DNA of 34,371 nt from Candidatus Omnitrophota bacterium (GTDB lineage: Bacteria; Omnitrophota; Gorgyraeia; Zapsychrales; Fredricksoniimonadaceae), in assembly GCA_013285735.1 (NCBI GenBank), contig JABDGZ010000016.1, positions 1-34,371 on the forward strand, in the 5' to 3' direction. Under the pieces are notes generated by a model that worked only from the letters and a program-made list of their open reading frames with translations, did no database searches and was not told the origin of the DNA. Made by a program: the position numbers and the translations under genes. Position 1 is the first letter of the stretch. Each line of letters starts with the position of its first letter. Below are positions 28,162 through 34,371 of the stretch, one piece after another.

Positions 28162-29267
28162 TTTATATTCTCTCTTGCACTCTTAGCATCATGTAATGCC
28201 ATAGCTACAGCTTCTACAAAATTATTTTTAGAAAACTTTTTTCTCAGGCCATCCCTCACTTGCAAAATTTCCTCAAATGACATCCCCAAAACATCATCCA
28301 AAGCCTGTTTGAACGACCCCGGATCATCCAGCACAAATCCACCCTTGGTCGTGAACCCTGACAATATCTCCTCCACCGACGTCCCCCGGACAAAACACAC
28401 GGGAGTCCCATGGTAATACCCCTCCAACGCAGGTAACCCAAACCCTTCGATAGCCGAAGGTATAAGAATGGCCCTGGCTTCCTGCATAACAGCACCAAGC
28501 TCATCATTTTTCAAATAAGGAAGGTGTGATACCCCGGGAATTTCTAAAAATTCACCCACGGCACTCGCAGAACCTATTAATTTCAACTCAGGCCAGTTGG
28601 ATTTTTCCTGGGACATCAAAGACCACAAGTCCATCAACGCCTTCGTATTCTTATGAGGCGCTAAAGAAGCAAAATGAAGAACATAGTTCTTCTTGGTATT
28701 TTGACGGATTTCAACATCCTCGTAATCACTCGCTGCATACGTGACCCGTACCGGCGGAGCTATTATTTTATAACGGGCGCAAAACTCAAAGATTTGATCA
28801 CGACCTGAAACTGAATCTGCCAGGATCATATCAAATTTCCTTATACTACTTTTCATCAACCCGATCCAATAAACAAGATCCATCCGGGAACGAAAATGAG
28901 GATAATGGTCGGCATAAAATTGAAGAATGGTATCATGGACCGTCCCCACGACAGGACAACGTGGCCTCATGAGATACGACACATAGCCTTTAGGATAATA
29001 AGCAATATCTGTTTTCATAGAGTCCATTACCGGGGCTGATAAATTGTCAGTGGCCAGACGAAAAAAATTATTGTCGGTACGCCAGGGCAAACGGCGCTCA
29101 TCCACGTCCTTGCCAACAAAAAAATAGGACGATGCTGAAACAAGCGTCGAAAGACTGATGTCCTTCTTATTCACAAGGCCGGACAAAAGGCAACGCGTAT
29201 AATTCGTCACACCAATGGTCCTGTCCCTGTGAGGATTTTGATCTGCCAGATAAACAGCAATTTTCAT
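28158..29267 (-). CDS. Glycosyltransferase family 4 (GT-B)
   Basis: A 369-residue cytoplasmic transferase. The C-terminal nucleotide-sugar domain is clear: YVLHFASLAPHKNTKALMDL, then LPYLKNDELGAVMQEARAIL, IPSAIEGFGLPALEGYYHGT with the E-x7-E pattern, and PVCFVRGTSVEEILSG. The N-terminal acceptor half begins MKIAVYLADQNPHRDRTIGV and contains VVGTVHDTILQFYADHYPHF. The pattern resembles mannosyl- or fucosyltransferases of O-antigen loci, but the donor cannot be fixed. ATGA overlaps join it to the dehydratase before it and the Wzy-like gene after it. Confidence 0.9.
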   Translation of the reverse strand: MKIAVYLADQNPHRDRTIGVTNYTRCLLSGLVNKKDISLSTLVSASSYFFVGKDVDERRLPWRTDNNFFRLATDNLSAPVMDSMKTDIAYYPKGYVSYLMRPRCPVVGTVHDTILQFYADHYPHFRSRMDLVYWIGLMKSSIRKFDMILADSVSGRDQIFEFCARYKIIAPPVRVTYAASDYEDVEIRQNTKKNYVLHFASLAPHKNTKALMDLWSLMSQEKSNWPELKLIGSASAVGEFLEIPGVSHLPYLKNDELGAVMQEARAILIPSAIEGFGLPALEGYYHGTPVCFVRGTSVEEILSGFTTKGGFVLDDPGSFKQALDDVLGMSFEEILQVRDGLRKKFSKNNFVEAVAMALHDAKSARENIK

Positions 29268-30223
29268 AACGATAGTTCTTCTTTGACAAGAGTACTTACC
29301 AGATCAACAAATGGCATATTATATTCCCATCCCATCTGGGTCTTTGCCTTACTGGCATCCCCCAAGGTCACGGCAATATCAGACGGCCGATAAAGACCTT
29401 TATCAACTTCAACATGCTCTTCCCAACGCAAACCCAAATTCTTAAAAGTAAGTTCCACAAATTCCTGAAGGCTATGCGTGTGACCTGAGGCAATGATATA
29501 ATCATCCGGCTTAGACTGCTGGAGCATCAGCCACATCCCCTGGACATATTGCGGCGCATACCCCCAATCCCTTTTAATCGTTATATTTCCCAATTTTAAT
29601 TTTTCACGACTGCCTTTAGATATCCTGGCCGCCGTAGATAGAATCTTCTTGGTCACAAAATTAGCCGGCCTTAGAACTGATTCATGGTTGAACAATATAC
29701 CCGAACAACAAAAAATCTTATACGCTGAACGATAATTCTTCACTAATAAATGACCCACCACCTTGGAAATAGCATAGGGACTGATAGGGTTTAACGGAGA
29801 GCCTTCGGTGGTTGGTAAATCCGCTGCATTGCCGAACATCTCACTGGAAGAAGCCTGGTAAATTTTTGTATTCAACCCCAGACGACGAACTGCTTCCAGG
29901 AGAGCGATAACAGATAAAGTATTATACTGCATCGTTTCGTCCGGCTTTTCAAAAGAAAGTCCGACCGAACTAATCGCCGCTAAATTATATGCCTCATCCG
30001 GCTGCAACTGGGATAAAAGCTTTTGGACAGAATCAATATCCGTCAAACGGCATGAAAGCAATTGAACATGGTCTGCTATGCCAAGGATTTTCAAACGTTG
30101 CAAAGAATGCTGATGTCCCTCGGACAAAACACCGGTTACCGCGTGACCTTTTTTTAATAAGAATTGAGCAAGATATGCCCCGTCCTGCCCGGAGATCCCC
30201 GTGATTAAACTTTTAATTTTCAA
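29264..30223 (-). CDS. Second GDP-sugar 4,6-dehydratase (Gmd-like SDR), possibly acting on GDP-heptose
   Basis: A 319-residue SDR starting at TTG (overlapping the GT2 stop as TTGA). There is no ATG before the Rossmann loop TGISGQDGAYLAQ (8-20), so the TTG is required. It keeps SSSEMFG, Y-x3-K in [36 protein letters not shown] and the ending YRPSDIAVTLGDASKA. It differs from canonical Gmd at the diagnostic stretch after the first strand (EGHQHSLQRLKILG in place of [15 protein letters not shown]) and in having LRPANFVTKK for the usual [11 protein letters not shown]. Dehydratases of this subtype are known that act on GDP-D-glycero-D-manno-heptose (DmhA, WcbK). The adjacent heptose genes make that a reasonable guess; GDP-mannose or RMD-type activity remain possible. 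Confidence 0.85.
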   Translation of the reverse strand: MKIKSLITGISGQDGAYLAQFLLKKGHAVTGVLSEGHQHSLQRLKILGIADHVQLLSCRLTDIDSVQKLLSQLQPDEAYNLAAISSVGLSFEKPDETMQYNTLSVIALLEAVRRLGLNTKIYQASSSEMFGNAADLPTTEGSPLNPISPYAISKVVGHLLVKNYRSAYKIFCCSGILFNHESVLRPANFVTKKILSTAARISKGSREKLKLGNITIKRDWGYAPQYVQGMWLMLQQSKPDDYIIASGHTHSLQEFVELTFKNLGLRWEEHVEVDKGLYRPSDIAVTLGDASKAKTQMGWEYNMPFVDLVSTLVKEELSL

Positions 30224-31020
30224 TTCCAGTAAGCTCCGCTTAATATTTTTAAGAAGTATCTCTTCCCACGCGCCACAAGCATGAACAAATGACGCACCAC
30301 CCTGCGTGAAGGATTTTGTAAACGCATCAGCAATGGATCATACGCCAAGAGCGCCTTTTCCATCTCCTCTTTCTGGCGAACCGCCTGAGTCGTGCTCTTG
30401 CTGTCCTGATGCCAGCGAAAATCCGCCATCATCCGGGGTATATGCCAGAATTTATACCCTAACCCTGCCAGACGCAGGAAAAATTCATAATCCATCGCAT
30501 AATGGTATTTAATATCAAGAAAATTACCCTCATCAAATATTTTCCGACGAAAAAACGTTGTTGTCGATGGAATATACAAGACGTGTAAATATTTTAACAT
30601 AAAGGAATCAAAGGCAAGCTCCCGGCGGTTACGGATCAAATGGCCATTAACATCAACAAAACGGTAATCACCGTACACTAAATCATAATCTGGATGATCA
30701 ATAAAAGCCTGAGATGCATGCTGTAAACTTCCACCCAAATACTTATCATCAGCATTCAACCAGCCAACAATATCTCCTGTTGCCATTTTAAAGCCTTTGT
30801 TCAAGGCATCACTCTGTCCCTGGTCTTTCCCGCAAATCACTTTAAGGTGGGGAAAACTTTTTAAAATAGACGCGGTGTTATCTGTCGAGCAATTATCCAC
30901 GATGATATGTTCAAAGGAAGCATACTGCTGGGACAAGACACTCTCGATGGCCGAAGCGATATATTGTCCCTGATTAAATGATGGTGTCACTATGGATATT
31001 TTCAAAGATCTCTCAGACAT
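30220..31020 (-). CDS. Glycosyltransferase family 2 (GT-A)
   Basis: Start chosen at the ATG ending at 31020 (MSERSLKISIVTPSFNQGQY), giving 266 residues; an ATG three codons earlier exists, and neither has a Shine-Dalgarno because the repeat pair at 31038-31110 lies just upstream. GT2 landmarks: SIVTPSFNQGQYIASAIESV, HIIVDNCSTDNTASIL, GQSDALNKGFKMATGDIVGW and the metal-binding NADD. The C-terminal part has AMDYEFFLRLAGLGYKFWHI and a positively charged amphipathic tail. It should add a sugar to a lipid-linked or nascent glycan at the cytoplasmic face; donor unknown. Confidence 0.9.
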   Translation of the reverse strand: MSERSLKISIVTPSFNQGQYIASAIESVLSQQYASFEHIIVDNCSTDNTASILKSFPHLKVICGKDQGQSDALNKGFKMATGDIVGWLNADDKYLGGSLQHASQAFIDHPDYDLVYGDYRFVDVNGHLIRNRRELAFDSFMLKYLHVLYIPSTTTFFRRKIFDEGNFLDIKYHYAMDYEFFLRLAGLGYKFWHIPRMMADFRWHQDSKSTTQAVRQKEEMEKALLAYDPLLMRLQNPSRRVVRHLFMLVARGKRYFLKILSGAYWN

Positions 31021-31037
31021 AAATAACATATGTGGAT

Positions 31038-31110
31038 GTCATCCCCGCGAAAGCGGGGATCCAGTTCAGAATTAATCTTGTTAATGGATTCCCGCTTTCG
31101 CGGGAATGAC
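31038..31110. repeat. REP-like inverted pair (family 2) between transaldolase and GT2 genes
   Basis: Two inverted 26-nt copies (31038-31063 and 31085-31110) are separated by 21 nt. The left begins GTCATCCCCGCGAAAGCGGG and ends GATCCA. The right is the reverse with TTC for CCC. Each copy contains its own palindrome (CCCCGC-GAAA-GCGGGG), and the pair can fold into a larger cruciform. The 107-nt gap 31030-31136 holds little else. Translation through it gives the well-known false peptide HSRESGNP...WIPAFAGMT. Confidence 0.9.
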
Positions 31111-31136
31111 ACAAAAAATTTATTAAAAATTCAATA

Positions 31137-31853
31137 CTAAATTTGATACTTAGCCGCCACGGCATCTTTATAAAACATTTTGACCGTATCAAGGGAATAT
31201 TCATCCAAGTCATACCCTACCAATGATAATTTCTTTAGGATGTCATTGGTCACCGTAATGACCTGGCAGCCGATGGTATCTGCCTGAAAAATATTAAGCA
31301 GCTCACGTGGGCTTGCCCAAATCAATTCAGCTGCTGGTGCTGCTTTAAGGATATCGACGGCAGCGGTCATTAATGGCACTGGATCACGGCCTGTATCCGC
31401 AATACGGCCGGCAAATACTGAAACATAACTAGGCACATGAGGATCCAATACAGCCACCACATCCTTAACCTGTGTCAGCGTCATCAGAGCAGTCACATTC
31501 AATTTTACTTTTTGAGCAGCCAATTTCTTTACCAAAGGATAACACGTTTCCTTCTTGGTATTGGTAATCGGGATCTTGACATAAACGTTACTGCCCCAGC
31601 TTGCAATTTCCATGGCCTGGCGTTCCATGTCTTTAAAATCATCAGAAAATACCTCAAAAGAAATAGGCTTATCTTTAATAGCAGCCAGGATATCCTTGGC
31701 AAAAACACGATAATCGCTAATTCCAGCTTTGTTCATCAAGGTTGGATTAGTCGTCAAGCCTTTGATATAGGGCTTAGCGTACATCTCGAGCATACCAGCC
31801 TTGTCTGCCCCGTCCGCGAAAATCTTGACCTTCAATTCTTCAATCTTTTTCAT
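31137..31853 (-). CDS. tal: Transaldolase family protein
   Basis: A 238-residue class I aldolase-type protein of the short transaldolase/fructose-6-phosphate aldolase subfamily. Residues in place: FADGAD (Asp14), GLTTNPTLM (Asn36) and the Schiff-base lysine Lys93 in VYVKIPI. Further landmarks are LNVTALMTLTQV, YVSVFAGRIADTGRDP, IWASPRELLN and CQVITVTNDILKKL. Transaldolase exchanges three-carbon units between sugar phosphates and can supply sedoheptulose 7-phosphate, the first substrate of the adjacent heptose genes. It overlaps gmhB by ATGA, with AGGAG upstream, so it is co-expressed with them. Transaldolase versus fructose-6-phosphate aldolase cannot be settled by eye. Confidence 0.88.
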   Translation of the reverse strand: MKKIEELKVKIFADGADKAGMLEMYAKPYIKGLTTNPTLMNKAGISDYRVFAKDILAAIKDKPISFEVFSDDFKDMERQAMEIASWGSNVYVKIPITNTKKETCYPLVKKLAAQKVKLNVTALMTLTQVKDVVAVLDPHVPSYVSVFAGRIADTGRDPVPLMTAAVDILKAAPAAELIWASPRELLNIFQADTIGCQVITVTNDILKKLSLVGYDLDEYSLDTVKMFYKDAVAAKYQI

Positions 31854-32380
31854 TTCATATCTCCTAAGATGTATTGTGAAGCTTCCAAAAGAGAACCTGC
31901 CCGAAAATCAAATGAGACAGGCTTTTTTTCATCATAACCATAATCAATAAAAATGGTTTTACAACCAGCCCTTTGTCCGGCCTCAGTATCGCGCCAGCGA
32001 TCTCCCACCATGTAACTTGATCCAAGATCTATATGATGTTTCTTTGCTGCTGCCAGCAAGGCACCAGGTTGCGGCTTACGACAATCACAAGCATCCATAG
32101 TATCATGATAACAGGTACGGAATTCATCAATCACGAGCTGTGCGGCAAGATACTTATTGATTTCTTCGACCGCCTCACGCGAGGCGGTCCCACGGGCCAC
32201 ATCAGGCTGATTGGTCACCACGATCAATAGGAAACCCGCTTGATGCAATGCCTTCAGGGCTTGGGACACGCCAGGCAAAATTTCTATCTCTGCCAAGCTC
32301 ACCGGAGGATAGGGTTTGCCTTCCCGAAGCTTAGCACGATTGATCACTCCATCCCTGTCTAAAAAAACAGCCCGGTTCAT
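31850..32380 (-). CDS. gmhB: D-glycero-D-manno-heptose 1,7-bisphosphate 7-phosphatase (GmhB-like HAD)
   Basis: A 176-residue HAD phosphatase, full length. It has FLDRDGVIN with nucleophile Asp8 and acid Asp10, VVTNQPDVARG, the zinc-binding Cys90-x-His92 and Cys98-x-Cys100 typical of GmhB, RKPQPG and MVGDRWRDTEAG. It removes the 7-phosphate from heptose bisphosphate. With hddA and hddC as partners, the likely substrate is the alpha-1,7-bisphosphate of the GDP-heptose route, not the beta form used for ADP-heptose. ATGA overlaps on both sides indicate one operon. A histidinol-phosphatase role is unlikely in this context. Confidence 0.92.
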   Translation of the reverse strand: MNRAVFLDRDGVINRAKLREGKPYPPVSLAEIEILPGVSQALKALHQAGFLLIVVTNQPDVARGTASREAVEEINKYLAAQLVIDEFRTCYHDTMDACDCRKPQPGALLAAAKKHHIDLGSSYMVGDRWRDTEAGQRAGCKTIFIDYGYDEKKPVSFDFRAGSLLEASQYILGDMK

Positions 32381-32988
32381 TTTTTAACAGATTCCCACTT
32401 CATTTCATTAGCTTTAAGTGAAGGATGGGAAACAATCATATGCCAGACCACCGCTTGAAACGACTCGGTGTGCGGAGTTACTGTTTCCGGGTCCACTGTT
32501 GGGATAATAACCGCTGCATCTGCCACTTGGGCTGTATACCCACCGTCTCTCCCAACCACACCAACAACTTTAGCGCCCACTTCTTTGGCGCATTTTAAGG
32601 CCTGTACGAGATTATTGCTTATATTTTTCTCGGCATTGCCCCCGCCCACTGAAAAAACAAAAACACAATCCTTAGAATTAATTCTACTTCCTTTAAGCCA
32701 ATTGGCAAAGGAAGAATCCCAGCCGTCATCGTTGATCCGGGCCGTCAGTTCAGAAACATTATCCGTCGGAGAATATGATTCAATTCCGGCAATTTTTCTA
32801 AAATCATTGACCGCATGCCCGGCATTACCCGCACCACCCCCGACTCCGATGAAAAAAAGCCTGCCGGATGATTGGCGTACTTGGGCCACAATATTCACCA
32901 TTTTCTCAACAATTTTGGGATCTATCAATTCCGTGATCCTGGCCGTCTGCGCTAAATATTTTTCAACGTATGTGCCTTCATTATTCAT
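32377..32988 (-). CDS. gmhA: Sedoheptulose 7-phosphate isomerase-like SIS protein (GmhA-like)
   Basis: The start is the ATG ending at 32988 (MNNEGTYVEKYLAQTARITE), with GGGAGG 6 nt upstream. The 203-residue SIS-domain protein has LFFIGVGGGAGNAGHAVNDF, VFVFSVGGGNAEKNISNNL, VVGVVGRDGGYTAQVADAAV and PHTESFQAVVWHMIVSH. GmhA isomerises sedoheptulose 7-phosphate to D-glycero-D-manno-heptose 7-phosphate. The usual active-site loop G-N-GGS-A-x-AQH is here GVGGGAGNAGHAVND, so the His is kept but neighbours differ. The same divergent subgroup occurs in capsule heptose loci, as far as I recall. Placement between gmhB and hddC supports the role. Confidence 0.85.
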   Translation of the reverse strand: MNNEGTYVEKYLAQTARITELIDPKIVEKMVNIVAQVRQSSGRLFFIGVGGGAGNAGHAVNDFRKIAGIESYSPTDNVSELTARINDDGWDSSFANWLKGSRINSKDCVFVFSVGGGNAEKNISNNLVQALKCAKEVGAKVVGVVGRDGGYTAQVADAAVIIPTVDPETVTPHTESFQAVVWHMIVSHPSLKANEMKWESVKK

Positions 32989-33001
32989 TCCCAACCTCCC
33001 T

Positions 33002-33706
33002 TTATTTTTTCAAATTTAAAAAATAAGATTCCGTCTCAGCTAAGCCCTTTGGCGAGCCAATTTCATAAAACCTTTCCGGCACCTGATATCCTAACATTTG
33101 ATTCTTTGCAATAAGGTCCTGATAAAGCTCTGCCAAATCAAAAACATCACGACTAGACATAGCATCAAATGCTGGCTTCCTTAATATCCCCAACCCATAA
33201 TCAATATAATCCATTCCTTGAACTTTACGTTTCTTGTCATAAATAACTATTTTGCCGCCCTCAAAAACAATATTACTATTATCCCAGGCATTGTGATTCT
33301 TGAATACCGTCATCAGTCCCATATTTTGGTGTTGGGCAAAATAATCATAAACATTTTTAAAATCAACTGTCAAATACGAATCCCCATACATGACAAAAAA
33401 TTCATCTTCCAACAAGGGTAAAGCTTTCTTGACCGCGCCACCGGTTCCTAATAATTTATCTCCATCGACAGAGAATTTTACTGATAAACCGAATTGACTG
33501 CCGTCCCCCACAAATTCCTCTATTTGATGGCTTAAATAGCCAGAACAGATCACCACCCTTTTAACACCATTCTTCTTTAATAAAAGAAGTTGGTGGGCAA
33601 TAAACGGTTTATCAGCAACCATCAACAAGGCTTTAGGAATAGTTTCCGTTATCGGTCGCAGACGGGTGGCAACACCACCAGCAATAATGACTACCGTTGG
33701 CATCAT
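33002..33706 (-). CDS. hddC: D-glycero-alpha-D-manno-heptose 1-phosphate guanylyltransferase-like nucleotidyltransferase (HddC-like)
   Basis: A 234-residue nucleotidyltransferase: VVIIAGGVATRLRPITETIP with PKALL (the signature and its lysine), GDGSQFGLSVKFSVDGDKLL, GTGGAVKKALPLLEDEFFVM and YGDSYLTVD (metal-binding Asp). The C-terminus lacks hexapeptide repeats. The short single-domain form and its neighbours hddA/gmhA/gmhB point to GMP transfer onto heptose 1-phosphate to give GDP-heptose. Other sugar-1-phosphate substrates are possible for this fold. Its ATG overlaps the hddA stop by 4 nt. Confidence 0.87.
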   Translation of the reverse strand: MMPTVVIIAGGVATRLRPITETIPKALLMVADKPFIAHQLLLLKKNGVKRVVICSGYLSHQIEEFVGDGSQFGLSVKFSVDGDKLLGTGGAVKKALPLLEDEFFVMYGDSYLTVDFKNVYDYFAQHQNMGLMTVFKNHNAWDNSNIVFEGGKIVIYDKKRKVQGMDYIDYGLGILRKPAFDAMSSRDVFDLAELYQDLIAKNQMLGYQVPERFYEIGSPKGLAETESYFLNLKK

Positions 33707-34371
33707 GACTGGGTCATCACCTTTGTTCCTTCGAAATCAAACCTGAAGCGCACTTCTTCCAATCCTGCCAAGGTCATCGCCCGTCTTAATTTCATTCCAT
33801 CTGAGGCATAGAACATCAAAAACCCGCCGCCGCCAGCTCCAATCAATTTGCCGCCCAAGGCCCCATTCTTTAAGGCCAGGTCATACCAATCATTGATCTT
33901 GGGGTTGGACATGGCCCCTGAACGTTTTTTCTTATGTTCCCAATGAACGTTCATCAGCTCGCCGAAATCTTTTAAATCCCCTTTTTCCAAGGCTTTCTTA
34001 CTATCAAGGCCTAATTGTTTGATGAAATGCAGATTATCGATCATTGATTTGTCATTGGCTTTGCTCTTATGATGCTGCTCTTTGAGAATACCCGACGCAG
34101 AACGTGTGTAGCCGGTAAAGAATAACAGAAGATTATCCTCTAAATCATATAGTATTTCTTTCTCTATTTTTAACGGGTAGGCTTTGACTGATTTCTTAGT
34201 AAATTCAAAAACAGTGATCCCGCCATACGCAGCAATGTATTGGTCTTGTTTTCCAATCGGCTCGCCTAATTTATTAATTTCTATGTCACAGGCTTGTTCT
34301 GCTAATTCTTTAGGATGGATTAAATTACGTTTATACGCATGCAAAGATTTCAATAAAGCCGTCGTAAAACT
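33703..34371 (-). CDS. hddA: D-glycero-alpha-D-manno-heptose 7-phosphate kinase (HddA-like GHMP kinase), C-terminal part, cut by window edge
   Basis: The frame stays open to base 34371, so the gene is 5'-truncated by the window (222 residues visible). The first visible residues SFTTALLKSLHAYK match the end of the GHMP motif GSSSSFT. A TTG at 34351-34353 should not be taken as the start. Also seen: ACDIEINKLGEPIGKQDQYI, AAYGGITVFEF, LLLFFTGYTRSASGIL and the C-terminal glycine motif GGKLIGAGGGGFLMFYA. HddA phosphorylates heptose 7-phosphate at the alpha-C1 position, giving the substrate for GmhB. The neighbours encode the rest of the pathway. Confidence 0.92.
   Translation of the reverse strand, partial: SFTTALLKSLHAYKRNLIHPKELAEQACDIEINKLGEPIGKQDQYIAAYGGITVFEFTKKSVKAYPLKIEKEILYDLEDNLLLFFTGYTRSASGILKEQHHKSKANDKSMIDNLHFIKQLGLDSKKALEKGDLKDFGELMNVHWEHKKKRSGAMSNPKINDWYDLALKNGALGGKLIGAGGGGFLMFYASDGMKLRRAMTLAGLEEVRFRFDFEGTKVMTQS

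Noticed and set aside
31013-31213. Minus-strand open frame of 66 codons giving HSRESGNP and WIPAFAGMT
   Set aside because: This is the familiar false translation of a dispersed intergenic repeat and overlaps the true transaldolase gene.
34351-34353. TTG start for hddA within the window
   Set aside because: The frame continues upstream to the edge with residues that match the conserved GHMP motif, so the gene is truncated and the true start is outside.

Overview
The window is a stretch of bacterial chromosome in which every gene I can support lies on the minus strand, so transcription runs from the right edge (34371) to the left. The best taxonomic guess is Candidatus Omnitrophota (old OP3) or a close PVC relative. 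This rests on my memory of the N-terminal domain of the 2321-residue protein at 1181-8146 and its C-terminal 'KGGID' tail, which look typical of that phylum; no search was possible. The cell appears diderm, with active surface-glycan synthesis.

Region A (34371 to 31137): a heptose activation set, hddA (cut by the window edge), hddC, gmhA, gmhB and a transaldolase. Together they would turn sedoheptulose 7-phosphate into GDP-D-glycero-alpha-D-manno-heptose. Region B (31020 to 22588): a surface-polysaccharide block. It has a GT2 and a GT4 glycosyltransferase, two GDP-sugar 4,6-dehydratases (one canonical gmd, one divergent copy beside the heptose genes), a Wzy/WaaL-like membrane protein, a WecG/TagA/CpsF transferase, a WbaP/WcaJ-type initiating phosphotransferase and a GDP-fucose synthase. 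Most neighbours overlap by an ATGA-type 4-nt junction.

Region C (22562 to 8527) starts at a full-consensus sigma-70 promoter (TTGACA, 16 nt, TATAAT). It reads pgk, tpiA, secG, then a peptide-type ABC importer (dppA, dppB, dppC, dppD, dppF), glgC and fabV. Two paralogous polytopic membrane proteins, one with C-terminal TPRs, sit inside or next to the importer genes. Between dppA and dppB lies a 261-bp element: a decayed GIY-YIG nuclease gene bounded by inverted copies of a GTCATTCTGAG-type repeat. A third copy lies before fabV, and a related inverted pair lies at 31038-31110.

Region D (8401 to 895) has its own sigma-70 promoter and a roughly 220-nt structured leader with two terminator-like hairpins built from four mutually complementary blocks. 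It leads into the giant gene and a co-transcribed 91-residue membrane protein. The giant protein has a signal peptide, a LysM-like segment, a Pro/Ser/Lys-rich repeat linker, membrane segments with an HExxxH motif, and then a diverged class-II glutamine amidotransferase followed by a SIS-like domain, the same order as glucosamine-6-phosphate synthase. This is the most unusual item here. Region E (867 to 1): another promoter, a short leader with mutually exclusive hairpins (attenuator-like), and the start of a circularly permuted ATP-grasp gene that runs off the left edge.

I see no rRNA, tRNA, CRISPR array, complete insertion sequence or replication origin.
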